From Pseudomonas sp. LB-090624 (GTDB lineage Bacteria > Pseudomonadota > Gammaproteobacteria > Pseudomonadales > Pseudomonadaceae): DNA of 64,000 nucleotides. Under the pieces are notes generated by a model. It made no database searches. It worked only from the letters and a program-made list of their open reading frames with translations, and was not told where the DNA came from. Below are positions 10,501 through 21,931 of this stretch, one piece after another. The stretch is from NCBI RefSeq assembly GCF_003205205.1, contig NZ_QJRL01000012.1, forward strand, positions 85,090-149,089, given 5' to 3'. Each line of letters begins with the position of its first letter. The stretch's first letter is position 1. The position numbers and the translations under genes are program-made.

Positions 10501-11544
10501 AACCTGGAATTGCTGGACATGCGTGACAATCAGATCCACACGCTGCCAGAGGCACTGTCTGCGCTGCCGCTTCGCTTGTTGCAGGGCTTGGAGCTACACG
10601 ACAACCCACTCTCGGATCAGACCGTGCAGCGCCTGCAATTGGCCAGAGCGTCCGCCGGGTCACCTGCACGTCGGCTTGCGCCTCACCCATCGTCGGGCCC
10701 GAGCGCTGCTTCACCCTGGCTGTCGGGGTTTTCCACGGCGCAGCGCGAGGCGCGATTGGCGCTCTGGGCCCGCTTGTACCGGGAGGACGGCGCGAGTGAT
10801 CTGTTCCGGTTCATTTCAGACTTGCAGGGCCTGCGTGAATACCGCGAGCAGCCCCGCGACCTTCAGTTGCGGGTGTGGCACATCCTTGATGCCTGCGAGC
10901 AGCACGCTGAAGTGCGTGCGAGCCTGTTCGAGCAAGTTAGCCGGCCGCGCAGTTGCAGTGACGAGTTACTGCTTACGCTCAGCGAACTGGAGATTGGCGC
11001 GATGGTCGCCAGGGCTGGAACCGCTGGCAATGGGTTGCACAAGGAGCGGGCACTGGTGAAGCTGGGGCGTTCTTTAGCCCGCCTGGACAAAGTCAACGCA
11101 ATTGCGGCCCGGCATATTGCTGAGCAGCATTCTGTCGATCCCGTCGAGGTGTATTTGACCTATCGCGTAAAGCTTGCGGATAGCCTCGACCTCCCTGCGC
11201 AGCCTGACAAGCTGATGTACCAGAGTGTCAGCGGGGTGGGCCCTGACGAGTTGGACGCTGCACGCAACGAGGTTCTGCGGGAGGAAACACCACACGCCTT
11301 GGCGCAGGCTCTGGCAGATCGAACCTTCTGGCAGGCCTACCTGCACGAACACCAGGCGGCGCGCTTCAGCCAGATGGAGGTGCCGTTCCAGCAGCGCTTG
11401 GATACGTTGTTCACGCAATGGAAAACGCTGAGTGACGGCGACTATCTCGCGCAAATCGAGCACATCTGCGCTGAGCGTGAGGCCGTGCAACACCAGCTTC
11501 TGCTGGCGTTGAGCCGCGAGGCAATTCAGCGCCACGGCCTGTAA
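7510..11544 (+). CDS. Giant LRR/NEL-type E3 ubiquitin ligase-like toxin (paralogue 1)
   Basis: A 1344-residue protein with no signal peptide. The N-terminal third resembles the dermonecrotic-toxin-like DUF6543 region (EAYRQFFQRFVAERD around residue 295). A hydrophobic segment with FVPGLG follows at about 378-445, and leucine-rich repeats at about 868-1037 (LRNLRLADNQIVL, LRRLELNGNPV, LELLDMRDNQI). The C-terminal NEL domain has a C-x-D motif at Cys1149 (RSCSDELL), the position of the thioester cysteine in IpaH/SspH ligases, and the downstream DPVEVYLTYRVKL and FWQAYL stretches match NEL. NEL enzymes ubiquitinate eukaryotic host proteins. There is no secretion system nearby. The ribosome binding site before 7510 is weak. 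Confidence 0.85.
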   Translation: MIPSVIPADSIDALIASHLPGWVTRARVEHLTLLRAASLRQQRAQEQLHARLQALEPLDEFAEALLKSALAARSITQVDLRLARVRLVTLRPNPPISPALPSSSTRVESTQSLLSAALHNFHENETRPGWFATGSQLVNATGKRLPLSVEVFAQLCRSLDIGRHYQRHLQSQLETESMAGGQVEAIMEEALSARLELDAVVARVKGDIDELTYQRIRHVVDAASGPAEDTVVRCHTLRLLGKKIIGALAIEVRQNARLVGVIAWLPEDRYAAVSWHANWELLYLTLGVRMRDEAYRQFFQRFVAERDRVAFYTALNALLKQGNTVLPLELDGRCFAVEGDVFTALRKALLDKMLDDARVLAVSTEDEDIADRQARLQGYLDLGLSVAGLAALFVPGLGQAMLGLTVAQLAGEVYEGYQDWQLGDRNAALGHLFNVAETGATGALTAAGAAALGKLAQRVARVDALVPVRLADGQLRLCDPDLPGYQLAGIDLTAGQAINENGRSLRRLHDAVYEVSEGDDGAWRIHHPSRPGAYLPALEHNGAGGWVHEFEQPQRWQDAAYMVRRLASRTAAVSDEAAAFALQVTGYGADQLRRLVLESAAPPARLLDAIERWHLHDELPTLRGEAFEEVFNERQVNPNAADQVLMRDFPGLSHRCAREIVEHANSVELERLNDAGRVPLTLAERARWAVRDSRIDRALAGLRQPAAVNADTEKLVQGGVGDALAEREAAARMIGLAPVGQGVRPPLRLFDGRLGYPLSGHLSGTRQALRRTLNHVFPLMTGEALQAYLQDLARQGVEPWNHVSQLLQAKASLKQALHAWRSEPGLNLVRRWRRIKVARRIMMSWQRATPGDVAGDYHLTIVGERVGNLPALPENVSFDHITHLTLRDMRATSVEAGFLVRFSKVRNLDLRGNQLTRLPAGIEQLGELRNLRLADNQIVLTRDDNLRFSQLEGLRRLELNGNPVGLLPPLASFPMMRRLSLRNTGLGELPVDLARHGNLELLDMRDNQIHTLPEALSALPLRLLQGLELHDNPLSDQTVQRLQLARASAGSPARRLAPHPSSGPSAASPWLSGFSTAQREARLALWARLYREDGASDLFRFISDLQGLREYREQPRDLQLRVWHILDACEQHAEVRASLFEQVSRPRSCSDELLLTLSELEIGAMVARAGTAGNGLHKERALVKLGRSLARLDKVNAIAARHIAEQHSVDPVEVYLTYRVKLADSLDLPAQPDKLMYQSVSGVGPDELDAARNEVLREETPHALAQALADRTFWQAYLHEHQAARFSQMEVPFQQRLDTLFTQWKTLSDGDYLAQIEHICAEREAVQHQLLLALSREAIQRHGL

Positions 11545-11549
11545 ACGAA

Positions 11550-11573
11550 ACAGCCCGCCGAGGGGCGGGCTGT
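11550..11573. terminator. Hairpin terminator between convergent genes
   Basis: A perfect 10-bp stem (ACAGCCCGCC / GGCGGGCTGT) with a GAGG loop lies between the stops of the NEL gene and the convergent DUF934 gene. Read on the minus strand it is followed by TTTCGTTT, so it best serves the cysI-DUF934 operon, but it could stop both. Confidence 0.75.
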
Positions 11574-11590
11574 TCGCTGGAGCGGGACGA

Positions 11591-12085
11591 TCAGCGGCGG
11601 CGGAACAGTGGCAGCGGTTCGTCAGTCGCGGCCTGGTAGGTCACCGAGAAGTCCTTGAGGCTTTGCAGCGCGTCTTGCGGGTCTTTATCGGCACGGATGG
11701 CGAATGCATCGAAACCGCAACGGGCCATGAAGAACAGCTGGTCGCGCAGTACGTCGCCAATGGCGCGCAGCTCGCCCTTGAAGCCATAGCGGTCACGCAG
11801 CAGGCGCGCATTGGAATAGCTGCGCCCGTCGGTGAAGGCCGGGAAGTTCAGGGCGATGACCTGGAAGTGCTGCACGTCTTCGCCGATTTCTTCCGCTTCC
11901 TGGTCACTGTCCAGCCATACGCCCAAGCCGCCATCACGGGCCTTGAGCACATGGGCATGGTCACGCCACATCTGCAGCGGGACGATGTAGTCGTCACAGT
12001 TGGTCAGCTCGTCGAACGAAAAGTCCTTGGGCAGCAGGTGCCAGGTTTCGTCGACGATCTGGTTGTTCTTAATGATTCGCTGCAT
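11591..12085 (-). CDS. DUF934 protein, partner of sulfite reductase
   Basis: A 164-residue DUF934 protein whose start overlaps the end of cysI by 17 bases, so the two are translated from one transcript. It contains the conserved core GVWLDSDQEAEEIGEDVQHF, then LNFPAFTDGRSYSNARLLRDRYGFKGELRAIGDVLRDQ. Proteins of this family are almost always encoded next to the single-subunit sulfite reductase of proteobacteria and are thought to be accessory to it, for instance in electron supply or assembly. No cofactor motif is visible. A strong hairpin follows the gene. Confidence 0.9.
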   Translation of the reverse strand: MQRIIKNNQIVDETWHLLPKDFSFDELTNCDDYIVPLQMWRDHAHVLKARDGGLGVWLDSDQEAEEIGEDVQHFQVIALNFPAFTDGRSYSNARLLRDRYGFKGELRAIGDVLRDQLFFMARCGFDAFAIRADKDPQDALQSLKDFSVTYQAATDEPLPLFRRR

Positions 12086-13721
12086 AGACGCGTTCCTTGA
12101 AGGGGTCGATACCGATACGCTGGTAGGTGTCGATGAAACGCTCTTCCTCGGTACGTTGCTCGACGTACACGGCGATCAGCTTCTCGATCACGTCGGCCAT
12201 TGCATCCTGGGCGAACGACGGGCCGAGGATCTTGCCCAGGCTTGCGCCGCGCGCGGCGTTGCCGCCCAGCGACACCTGGTAGAATTCCTCACCCTTCTTG
12301 TCCACGCCAAGAATGCCGATGTGGCCCACGTGGTGGTGGCCGCAGGCGTTCATGCAGCCGGAGATGTTCAGGTCGATTTCGCCGATGTCGAACAGGTAGT
12401 CCAGGTCGTCGAAGCGGCGCTGGATGGATTCGGCGATCGGGATCGACTTGGCGTTGGCCAGCGAGCAATAGTCACCACCCGGGCAGCAGATGATGTCGGT
12501 CAGCAGGCCGATGTTCGGCGTGGCGAAGCCACCTTCGCGCAGTTCCATCCACAGTGCGTGCAGCTGGCGCTGCTCGACGTCGGCGAGGATGATGTTCTGC
12601 TCGTGCGAAGTCCGCAGGAAGCCGAAGCTGTAGCGCTCGGCCAGGTCGGCCACGGCGTCCAGCTGCTTGTCGGTGAGGTCGCCCGGGGCAACCCCGGTGG
12701 GCTTGAGCGACAGGGTCACGGCCACGTAGCCCGGGCGTTTGTGGGCGCGGGTGTTGCGCGAACGCCAGCGGGCGAAGCCTGGGAACTCAGCGTCCTGGGC
12801 GGCGTAGTCGAAGTTGTCGAGGGCCAGGTATTCCGGGTCGACGAAGTGGCGCGATACCCGCTGCACTTCGGCTTCGGTCAGGGTGGTGTTGCCGCCGCGC
12901 AGGTGGACCATTTCGGCCTCGACCTTCTCGGCGAACACTTCCGGGGTCAGCGCCTTGACGAGGATCTTGATCCGCGCCTTGTACTTGTTGTCACGGCGAC
13001 CGTAACGGTTGTACACGCGCAGGATGGCGTCGAGGTAGCTGATCAGGTCCTGCCACGGCAGGAACTCGTTGATGAACGAACCGACCACCGGGGTACGGCC
13101 CAGGCCGCCGCCGACCAGCACGCGGAAGCCCAGCTCGCCGGCCGCATTGCGCACCGGCTCCAGGCCGATGTCGTGCACCTCGATGGCAGCGCGGTCTTCC
13201 TGCGAGCCGTTGATGGCGATTTTGAACTTGCGCGGCAGGTAGGCGAATTCCGGGTGGAAGGTGGTCCACTGGCGGACGATTTCGCACCACGGGCGCGGGT
13301 CGATGATTTCGTCTGCGGCAACACCGGCGAACTGGTCGGTGGTGGTGTTGCGCAGGCAGTTGCCGCTGGTCTGGATCGCGTGCATCTGCACGTTGGCCAG
13401 CTCGGCGAGGATATCCGGGATGTCTTCCAGCGCCGGCCAGTTGTACTGCACGTTCTGGCGGGTGGAGATGTGGGCGTAGCCCTTGTCGTAGTCGCGAGCG
13501 ATCTTGGCCAGGGTGCGGACCTGGTTGGCGTTCAGCTGGCCGTACGGCACGGCGACACGCAGCATCGGCGCGAAACGTTGGATGTATAGGCCGTTCTGCA
13601 GGCGCAGAGGGCGGAATTCTTCTTCGCTCAGCTCACCGGCCAGGTAGCGGCGGGTCTGATCCCGGAACTGCTTGACGCGGTCCTCGATGATCCGCTGATC
13701 GTACTCGTCGTATACGTACAT
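12069..13721 (-). CDS. cysI: Sulfite reductase hemoprotein
   Basis: A 550-residue siroheme/[4Fe-4S] sulfite reductase that makes sulfide for cysteine and methionine synthesis in the cytoplasm. The two ferredoxin-like half-domains are visible, and the cluster/siroheme ligands are in CCPGGDYC and CMNACGHH. Conserved Arg/Lys residues of the active site appear in the STRQNVQ and RRDNKYKAR regions. No flavoprotein subunit (cysJ) is encoded beside it, as is usual in pseudomonads where electrons come from another donor. It is first in an operon with the DUF934 gene. metH, which uses homocysteine, lies 2 kb away but is a separate unit. Confidence 0.95.
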   Translation of the reverse strand: MYVYDEYDQRIIEDRVKQFRDQTRRYLAGELSEEEFRPLRLQNGLYIQRFAPMLRVAVPYGQLNANQVRTLAKIARDYDKGYAHISTRQNVQYNWPALEDIPDILAELANVQMHAIQTSGNCLRNTTTDQFAGVAADEIIDPRPWCEIVRQWTTFHPEFAYLPRKFKIAINGSQEDRAAIEVHDIGLEPVRNAAGELGFRVLVGGGLGRTPVVGSFINEFLPWQDLISYLDAILRVYNRYGRRDNKYKARIKILVKALTPEVFAEKVEAEMVHLRGGNTTLTEAEVQRVSRHFVDPEYLALDNFDYAAQDAEFPGFARWRSRNTRAHKRPGYVAVTLSLKPTGVAPGDLTDKQLDAVADLAERYSFGFLRTSHEQNIILADVEQRQLHALWMELREGGFATPNIGLLTDIICCPGGDYCSLANAKSIPIAESIQRRFDDLDYLFDIGEIDLNISGCMNACGHHHVGHIGILGVDKKGEEFYQVSLGGNAARGASLGKILGPSFAQDAMADVIEKLIAVYVEQRTEEERFIDTYQRIGIDPFKERVYAANH

Positions 13722-13898
13722 AAAAGTCCTGTCTCAGGCATGCAGCTATTCGCGCGCACGGCCGCGCACTCCGGTACGGAGCCGGGGAACGATAGCAGGT
13801 TGCGGTTATGCGCTAAAGTGATGTTTTTGCATATGAAAAGAACCAAATGGACTATGTGAGACTGACTGCCATTTGTGCGCGGCCCTGGGCCTGGTGGG

Positions 13899-13904
13899 TA
13901 TAAT
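13899..13904 (+). promoter_or_regulatory. Sigma-70 -10 element before the binding-protein gene
   Basis: A perfect TATAAT at 13899-13904 lies 30 bases before the ATG at 13935. The only -35-like hexamer (TTGTGC at 13873) is 20 bases away, longer than ideal, so the promoter may rely on the strong -10. Confidence 0.5.
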
Positions 13905-13934
13905 CCGGCGTTTGCATTGCAGGGATGTCAGCCG

Positions 13935-15011
13935 ATGCTCAAGGTGTTGTGCCAAAGCCTGTCGCTTGCCTTGCCACTGGCGGCAAGCGCGCAAGCGGCT
14001 TCGGTGGTGTTCCTCAACCCAGGGTTGTCCACCGAGAACTTCTGGACCAGCTACAGCCGCTTCATGCAGGCCGCCGCCGCCGACCTGGGCATGACCTTGC
14101 GGGTGGAATACAGCGAGCGGCGTGCCGACCTGGCGCTGACCCAGGCCAGGGCAATCCTCGCCGGGCCGCAGCGGCCCGACTACCTGGTGCTGGTCAATGA
14201 GCAATACGTGGCGCCCGAGGTCTTGCGCCTGTCACGTGGCACAGGGGTGAAGCTGCTGTTGGTCAACAACGGCCTGACTGCCAGCCAGGTTCGCAACATG
14301 CAGGCCCAGCCCGACAAGTATGCCGAACCCTTGGGCACGCTGATGAGCAACGACGAGCAGGCCGGCTTCCAGATGTTGCACCAGATGGTAGCGCAGTTGC
14401 CTCGCGACAGCCTGCCAGTAGATTTGGTGGCATTTGCCGGGGTCAAGACCACCCCGGCCTCGCAGTTGCGCGAACAAGGCATGCGTCGTGCCTTGGCCGA
14501 CTTCCCACAGGTGCGCCTGCGTCAGGTGGTGTATGGCGGTTGGAGCCGCCAGCGTGCCTACGAGCAGGCGCAGCAGTTGCTGGAGCGCTACCCGGCCACC
14601 CGCCTGGTGTGGTCGGCCAACGATGAGATGGCCTTCGGTGCCATGCAGGCGTTCGAGGAGGCCGGACGGGTACCGGGGCGCGACGTGCTGTTCAGTGCTG
14701 TCAACAATTCACCCGAAGCCTTGCGGGCGCGTATCGATGGGCGCCTGAGTGTCTTGATGGGGGGGCACTTCAGCCTTGGTGGCTGGGCCATGGTGATGCT
14801 GCACGATGACGCCCAAGGGCTGCCCATTAACCGCGACGGCCTGCGCGAGCACAGTGCGCCAGTTTTGCAGGTGATTGACCGGGCCAAGGCCAGGCGCTGG
14901 CTGAAACTGTTGCAACGGGACGACTACGGCGTCGATTTCCAGCGTTACAGCGCCGAAGGGCGGCCACCGGGCTACCAGTACCCGTTTCTGACGTCACCGG
15001 TCGAATACTGA
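13935..15011 (+). CDS. Orphan periplasmic sugar-type binding protein
   Basis: The ATG at 13935 begins a signal peptide (MLKVLCQSLSLALPLAASAQA) and gives 358 residues. The fold signature is that of LacI/RbsB-type periplasmic binding proteins (type I): VVFLNPGLSTENFW at the N-terminus, LVWSANDEMAFGAMQAFEEAG in the middle and SVLMGGHFSLGGWAMVMLHD later. Such proteins bind sugars or autoinducer-like ligands and deliver them to an ABC permease or to a sensor kinase. No permease, ATPase or sensor gene is adjacent, so the partner must be elsewhere or absent. The ligand cannot be inferred. Confidence 0.8.
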   Translation: MLKVLCQSLSLALPLAASAQAASVVFLNPGLSTENFWTSYSRFMQAAAADLGMTLRVEYSERRADLALTQARAILAGPQRPDYLVLVNEQYVAPEVLRLSRGTGVKLLLVNNGLTASQVRNMQAQPDKYAEPLGTLMSNDEQAGFQMLHQMVAQLPRDSLPVDLVAFAGVKTTPASQLREQGMRRALADFPQVRLRQVVYGGWSRQRAYEQAQQLLERYPATRLVWSANDEMAFGAMQAFEEAGRVPGRDVLFSAVNNSPEALRARIDGRLSVLMGGHFSLGGWAMVMLHDDAQGLPINRDGLREHSAPVLQVIDRAKARRWLKLLQRDDYGVDFQRYSAEGRPPGYQYPFLTSPVEY

Positions 15012-15096
15012 AAGACCTTGCTTGAGGGAAGGGCATTGCTCGTCTTAACTGCTGGTTGTGAAGTGCATTCCCATAACCACTACAAGAGGCAATGCA

Positions 15097-15210
15097 ATGG
15101 GAAACTCAACCAAGGTCCGCAAAGCTGACAGCAGTGTAGATGCCTGGGCGATCCTCTGCCTGATCGCGCTGGTTGTAGTGACTGCCGTGTATTGGGTCAG
15201 CCACCAGTGA
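15097..15210 (+). CDS. 37-residue single-pass membrane peptide
   Basis: A short frame preceded by AAGAGG eight bases upstream encodes 37 residues: a charged N-terminus (KVRKAD) and one hydrophobic helix (AWAILCLIALVVVTAVYW), then a short polar tail. A strong rho-independent terminator follows 30 bases after the stop, so this looks like a complete small transcription unit. An overlapping ATG at 15092 gives only 15 codons and no helix. Function unknown; small helices of this type often regulate or stabilise membrane complexes. Confidence 0.7.
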   Translation: MGNSTKVRKADSSVDAWAILCLIALVVVTAVYWVSHQ

Positions 15211-15240
15211 CTTGAAACTCAAGACCGTGATGCAGCCAGA

Positions 15241-15278
15241 GCGCCTGCGGGTGGGAATCCCGCAGGCGCTTTTGTTTT
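15241..15278 (+). terminator. Rho-independent terminator
   Basis: An 11-bp GC-rich stem (GCGCCTGCGGG / CCCGCAGGCGC, 7-base loop) is followed by TTTTGTTTT. It closes the small membrane-peptide unit at 15097-15210. Confidence 0.9.
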
Positions 15279-15301
15279 GCCGGCGATGAGGCCCTGACGG
15301 G

Positions 15302-15517
15302 CTAGCGGGTGAGGTGCAGGGCCAACTGCACCAGGCCGATCAGCACGGCAATGAACACCAACGTAAACAGCGTTCCCAGCGCAATGAAATGGCTGGCCTT
15401 GCCGTGGGTGAAATCACGGGCGCGGTTTTTGCCGCTTTGCACGCCGAAGGCGGCGGCGAGGATGCTGTGCAGCATCTGCCAGAAGGTCGGGGGTTTGCCC
15501 TGGCTGGAATCGTCCAT
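15302..15517 (-). CDS. DUF2970 small membrane protein
   Basis: A 71-residue protein with the DUF2970 pattern: an N-terminal SILAAAFGVQSGKNRARDF stretch followed by one C-terminal transmembrane helix (FIALGTLFTLVFIAVLIGL). The start is the ATG at 15517, with GGAG a few bases upstream. Members are widespread in gamma- and betaproteobacteria and have no assigned role. It lies downstream of metH on the same strand but is separated from it by a hairpin. Confidence 0.85.
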   Translation of the reverse strand: MDDSSQGKPPTFWQMLHSILAAAFGVQSGKNRARDFTHGKASHFIALGTLFTLVFIAVLIGLVQLALHLTR

Positions 15518-15566
15518 GGTGGCTCCTGAAGAATCAGAGGCAGTCAGGACAGTGTAGGTGGCTATC

Positions 15567-15585
15567 GGGGCTGCAGTGCAGCCCC
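15567..15585 (-). terminator. Hairpin after metH
   Basis: A 9-bp stem (GGGGCTGCA / TGCAGCCCC) with a one-base centre lies just beyond the metH stop. It has no T-run, so it may be a weak terminator or a 3'-end stabiliser. Confidence 0.5.
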
Positions 15586-15592
15586 AACGGTC

Positions 15593-19300
<3,708 letters not shown>

Positions 19301-19482
19301 AGGAACTACCTGGTCGGGCGAATATCAGAAGGTGCGGAATCATAACAAAGCTGCGCGGTTTTTAGGTGTATCGCCCATTTGCATGAAATTTGCTCATGTT
19401 GGGCGGCGCCAGCGAAGCTCGGCACCCAGGGACGACCAGGCTACAACTCGTGATGGCTTTCAAGAACCAGGACTTTCCGCAC

Positions 19483-21783
19483 ATGGTGCATCGTATCCTT
19501 GCCGGCGCTTTCGCCCTGCTTATCAGCGGCGTGGTGTTCGGGCAAGCCCCCCAGTCGAGCCCGGCTATTTCCTACACCCGGGACATTCAACCGATCTTTA
19601 CCGAGAAGTGCGTGGCCTGCCACGCCTGCAACGACGCCGCCTGCCAGCTCAAGCTGGAAAGCCCCGAAGGCGCGGTGCGCGGGGCCAGCAAGGTCCCGGT
19701 GTACCAGGGCGAGCGCAGCCAGGCGGTGCCTACCACGCGGCTGTTCTACGATGCCCACAGCGAGGGTGAGTGGCGCAAGAAGGGTTTTTACTCGGTGCTC
19801 GACAACCAGGGCAGCCAGGCCGCGCTGATGGCGCGCATGCTCGAGCTGGGGCACAAGACCCCGCTCACGCCCAACGCCAAGCTGCCCGAGGAAATCGTCC
19901 TGGGCCTGAACCGCAACAACATGTGCCCATTGCCGCACGAGTTCGACGCCTACGCGGGCGCGCACCCCAAGGAGGGCATGCCGCTGGCGGTGACCGGGCT
20001 GACCGACAAGGAATACGACACCCTGCGCCGCTGGCTGGCCGCAGGTGCGCCGGTGGAGTACCAGCCAATCCAGCCTAGCGCGAACGAAGCCAGGCAGATC
20101 GCCGACTGGGAAGAACTGCTCAACCGCCCGGGATCAACCGAGGCACTGGTAGGCCGCTGGCTGTACGAGCACCTGTTCCTGGCGCACATCTACTTTGTTG
20201 GGGGTGAGCAAGGCCACTTCTTCCAGTGGGTGCGGTCACGCACCCCAAGCGGCAAGCCGGTCGACATCATCGCCACGCGCCGGCCCAATGACCCGCCGGG
20301 CACCGACTTCTATTACCGGTTGATCCCGGTGCAGGGTGTGATCGTGCACAAGACGCACATCACCTACCCGATGGGGCCGCAAAAGCTCAAGCGTGTGAAG
20401 CAGCTGTTCTACGCGGGCGACTGGCATGCCAGTGCGCTGCCTGGTTATGGCCCTCGCCACCGCGCCAACCCGTTCGAAACCTTCGAAGCGATCCCGGCGG
20501 TCGCGCGCTACCAGTTCATGCTGGATAACGCCGAGTATTTCGTGCGCACGTTCATCCGTGGCCCGGTTTGCCGTGGGCAGATCGCTACCGACGTGATCCG
20601 GGACAATTTCTGGGCGCTGTTCCAGGAGCCGGCCCACGACCGCTACATCACCGATGCCCAGTACCGTGGTGAGGCCACGCCGTTGCTGGCCATGCCTGGC
20701 CAGATCGATGACGTGGGCAGCGTGCTGAGCCTGTGGCACGCCTACCGCGACAAGCGTAACGAGTACGAGAAACTGCGCCGAGAAGCCTATGCCGAAATGC
20801 CGGCACCGGGGTGGTCAACGCTGTGGGCCGGCAACGACAATGCACTGCTCAGCATCTTCCGCCACTTCGACAGCGCATCGGTCACCAAGGGTCTGATCGG
20901 TGACGTGCCGCTGACCGTGTGGTTGTTCGACTACCCGCTGTTCGAACGCACCTACTACCAGCTGGCGGTCAACTTCGATGTGTACGGCAATGTTTCGCAC
21001 CAGTTGCAGACGCGGCTGTACTTCGACCTGATCCGCAACGGTGCCGAGGTCAACTTCTTGCGCCTGATGCCGGCCGACCAGCGCAAGGCGATCCTGGGTG
21101 ACTGGTACCAGAACAGCGGCAAGGTGAAGATGTGGATGGATTATGAAGACATCGACACCGACACCCCGAGCGGCATCAAGCTCGACCCGCGCAACCCCAA
21201 GCGCGACTTCGGCCTGAAGCTGCTGCAGCGCACCGGGAGCCTGAACGCCGCGCCGGATCCGATCAACCGCTGCCAGGGCGCGTTCTGCTCACGGCCGCAG
21301 TCCAGCGAAGAGTTTCGCAATGCCGAGCAGTCGCTGAGCCGTCTGGTCTCGCGCCCGGCGGCCGGCCTCAAGGTGATCAACCAGTTGCCCGAGGCAACCA
21401 TGCTGCGCATCGAAGGGCAGGGCGGTGAGCGCCAGGTGTACAGCCTGCTGCGCAACCGCGCGCACAGCAATGTGGCGTTCCTGCTGGGTGAAGCCTACCG
21501 CTACCAGCCTGGCCTCGACACGCTGACCCTGTACCCGGGCGTGCTCAGCAGCTACCCCAACTTCATCTTCAACATCCCGACCAGGGATGTGGCGGAGTTT
21601 GTCGAAGACATGGAGTATGCGAAGGATGATGCGGCGAAGTTCGAGCGCATTGTCATGCGTTGGGGTGTGCGTCGCAGTCACCCTGAGTTCTGGCGCTACT
21701 TCCATGACCTGAACAGCTATATCAAGGAGACCGAACCGGTCGAGGCGGGCGTGCTGGACATGAACCGCTACGAAAACCTCTGA
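19483..21783 (+). CDS. cti: Fatty acid cis/trans isomerase (heme c type)
   Basis: The ATG at 19483 gives a signal peptide (MVHRILAGAFALLISGVVFG) and 766 residues, the usual Cti length; a TTG 31 codons upstream is also in frame but unlikely. The CVACH motif near residue 40 is the heme c site required for activity. Cti is a periplasmic enzyme that converts cis-unsaturated membrane fatty acids to trans without double-bond migration, quickly stiffening membranes under solvent, heat or heavy-metal stress. It is a hallmark of P. putida and some relatives. Divergent from metH, with about 180 bases between the two starts. Confidence 0.96.
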   Translation: MVHRILAGAFALLISGVVFGQAPQSSPAISYTRDIQPIFTEKCVACHACNDAACQLKLESPEGAVRGASKVPVYQGERSQAVPTTRLFYDAHSEGEWRKKGFYSVLDNQGSQAALMARMLELGHKTPLTPNAKLPEEIVLGLNRNNMCPLPHEFDAYAGAHPKEGMPLAVTGLTDKEYDTLRRWLAAGAPVEYQPIQPSANEARQIADWEELLNRPGSTEALVGRWLYEHLFLAHIYFVGGEQGHFFQWVRSRTPSGKPVDIIATRRPNDPPGTDFYYRLIPVQGVIVHKTHITYPMGPQKLKRVKQLFYAGDWHASALPGYGPRHRANPFETFEAIPAVARYQFMLDNAEYFVRTFIRGPVCRGQIATDVIRDNFWALFQEPAHDRYITDAQYRGEATPLLAMPGQIDDVGSVLSLWHAYRDKRNEYEKLRREAYAEMPAPGWSTLWAGNDNALLSIFRHFDSASVTKGLIGDVPLTVWLFDYPLFERTYYQLAVNFDVYGNVSHQLQTRLYFDLIRNGAEVNFLRLMPADQRKAILGDWYQNSGKVKMWMDYEDIDTDTPSGIKLDPRNPKRDFGLKLLQRTGSLNAAPDPINRCQGAFCSRPQSSEEFRNAEQSLSRLVSRPAAGLKVINQLPEATMLRIEGQGGERQVYSLLRNRAHSNVAFLLGEAYRYQPGLDTLTLYPGVLSSYPNFIFNIPTRDVAEFVEDMEYAKDDAAKFERIVMRWGVRRSHPEFWRYFHDLNSYIKETEPVEAGVLDMNRYENL

Positions 21784-21798
21784 TCGGGTTGGCTGACC

Positions 21799-21857
21799 TT
21801 TCCGACCTACCTGCGGTCGGAAATGGTGGGTGGTCCGGGGGCTGGTGTGCAGCCCCC
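21799..21857 (+). terminator. Two hairpins after cti
   Basis: A 9-bp stem at 21799-21823 (TTTCCGACC / GGTCGGAAA) is followed by an 8-bp stem at 21837-21857 (GGGGGCTG / CAGCCCCC, then TT). Either could end the cti transcript before the acyltransferase gene. Confidence 0.55.
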
Positions 21858-21931
21858 TTCACGGGTAAGCCGCGGGAACGAGCGCGGTGCGCTCACCGGG
21901 CCTCAATGCACAGCCAAGCGCAGGGTATTTC

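Noticed and set aside
12000..13589. Long open frame antisense to cysI
   Set aside because: Same reason: cysI is full length with clear cofactor motifs, and the antisense product has no recognisable domain.
19301..19482. Cobalamin riboswitch before metH
   Set aside because: I looked for the B12 box and the long structured leader but saw neither in the short gap shared with cti.
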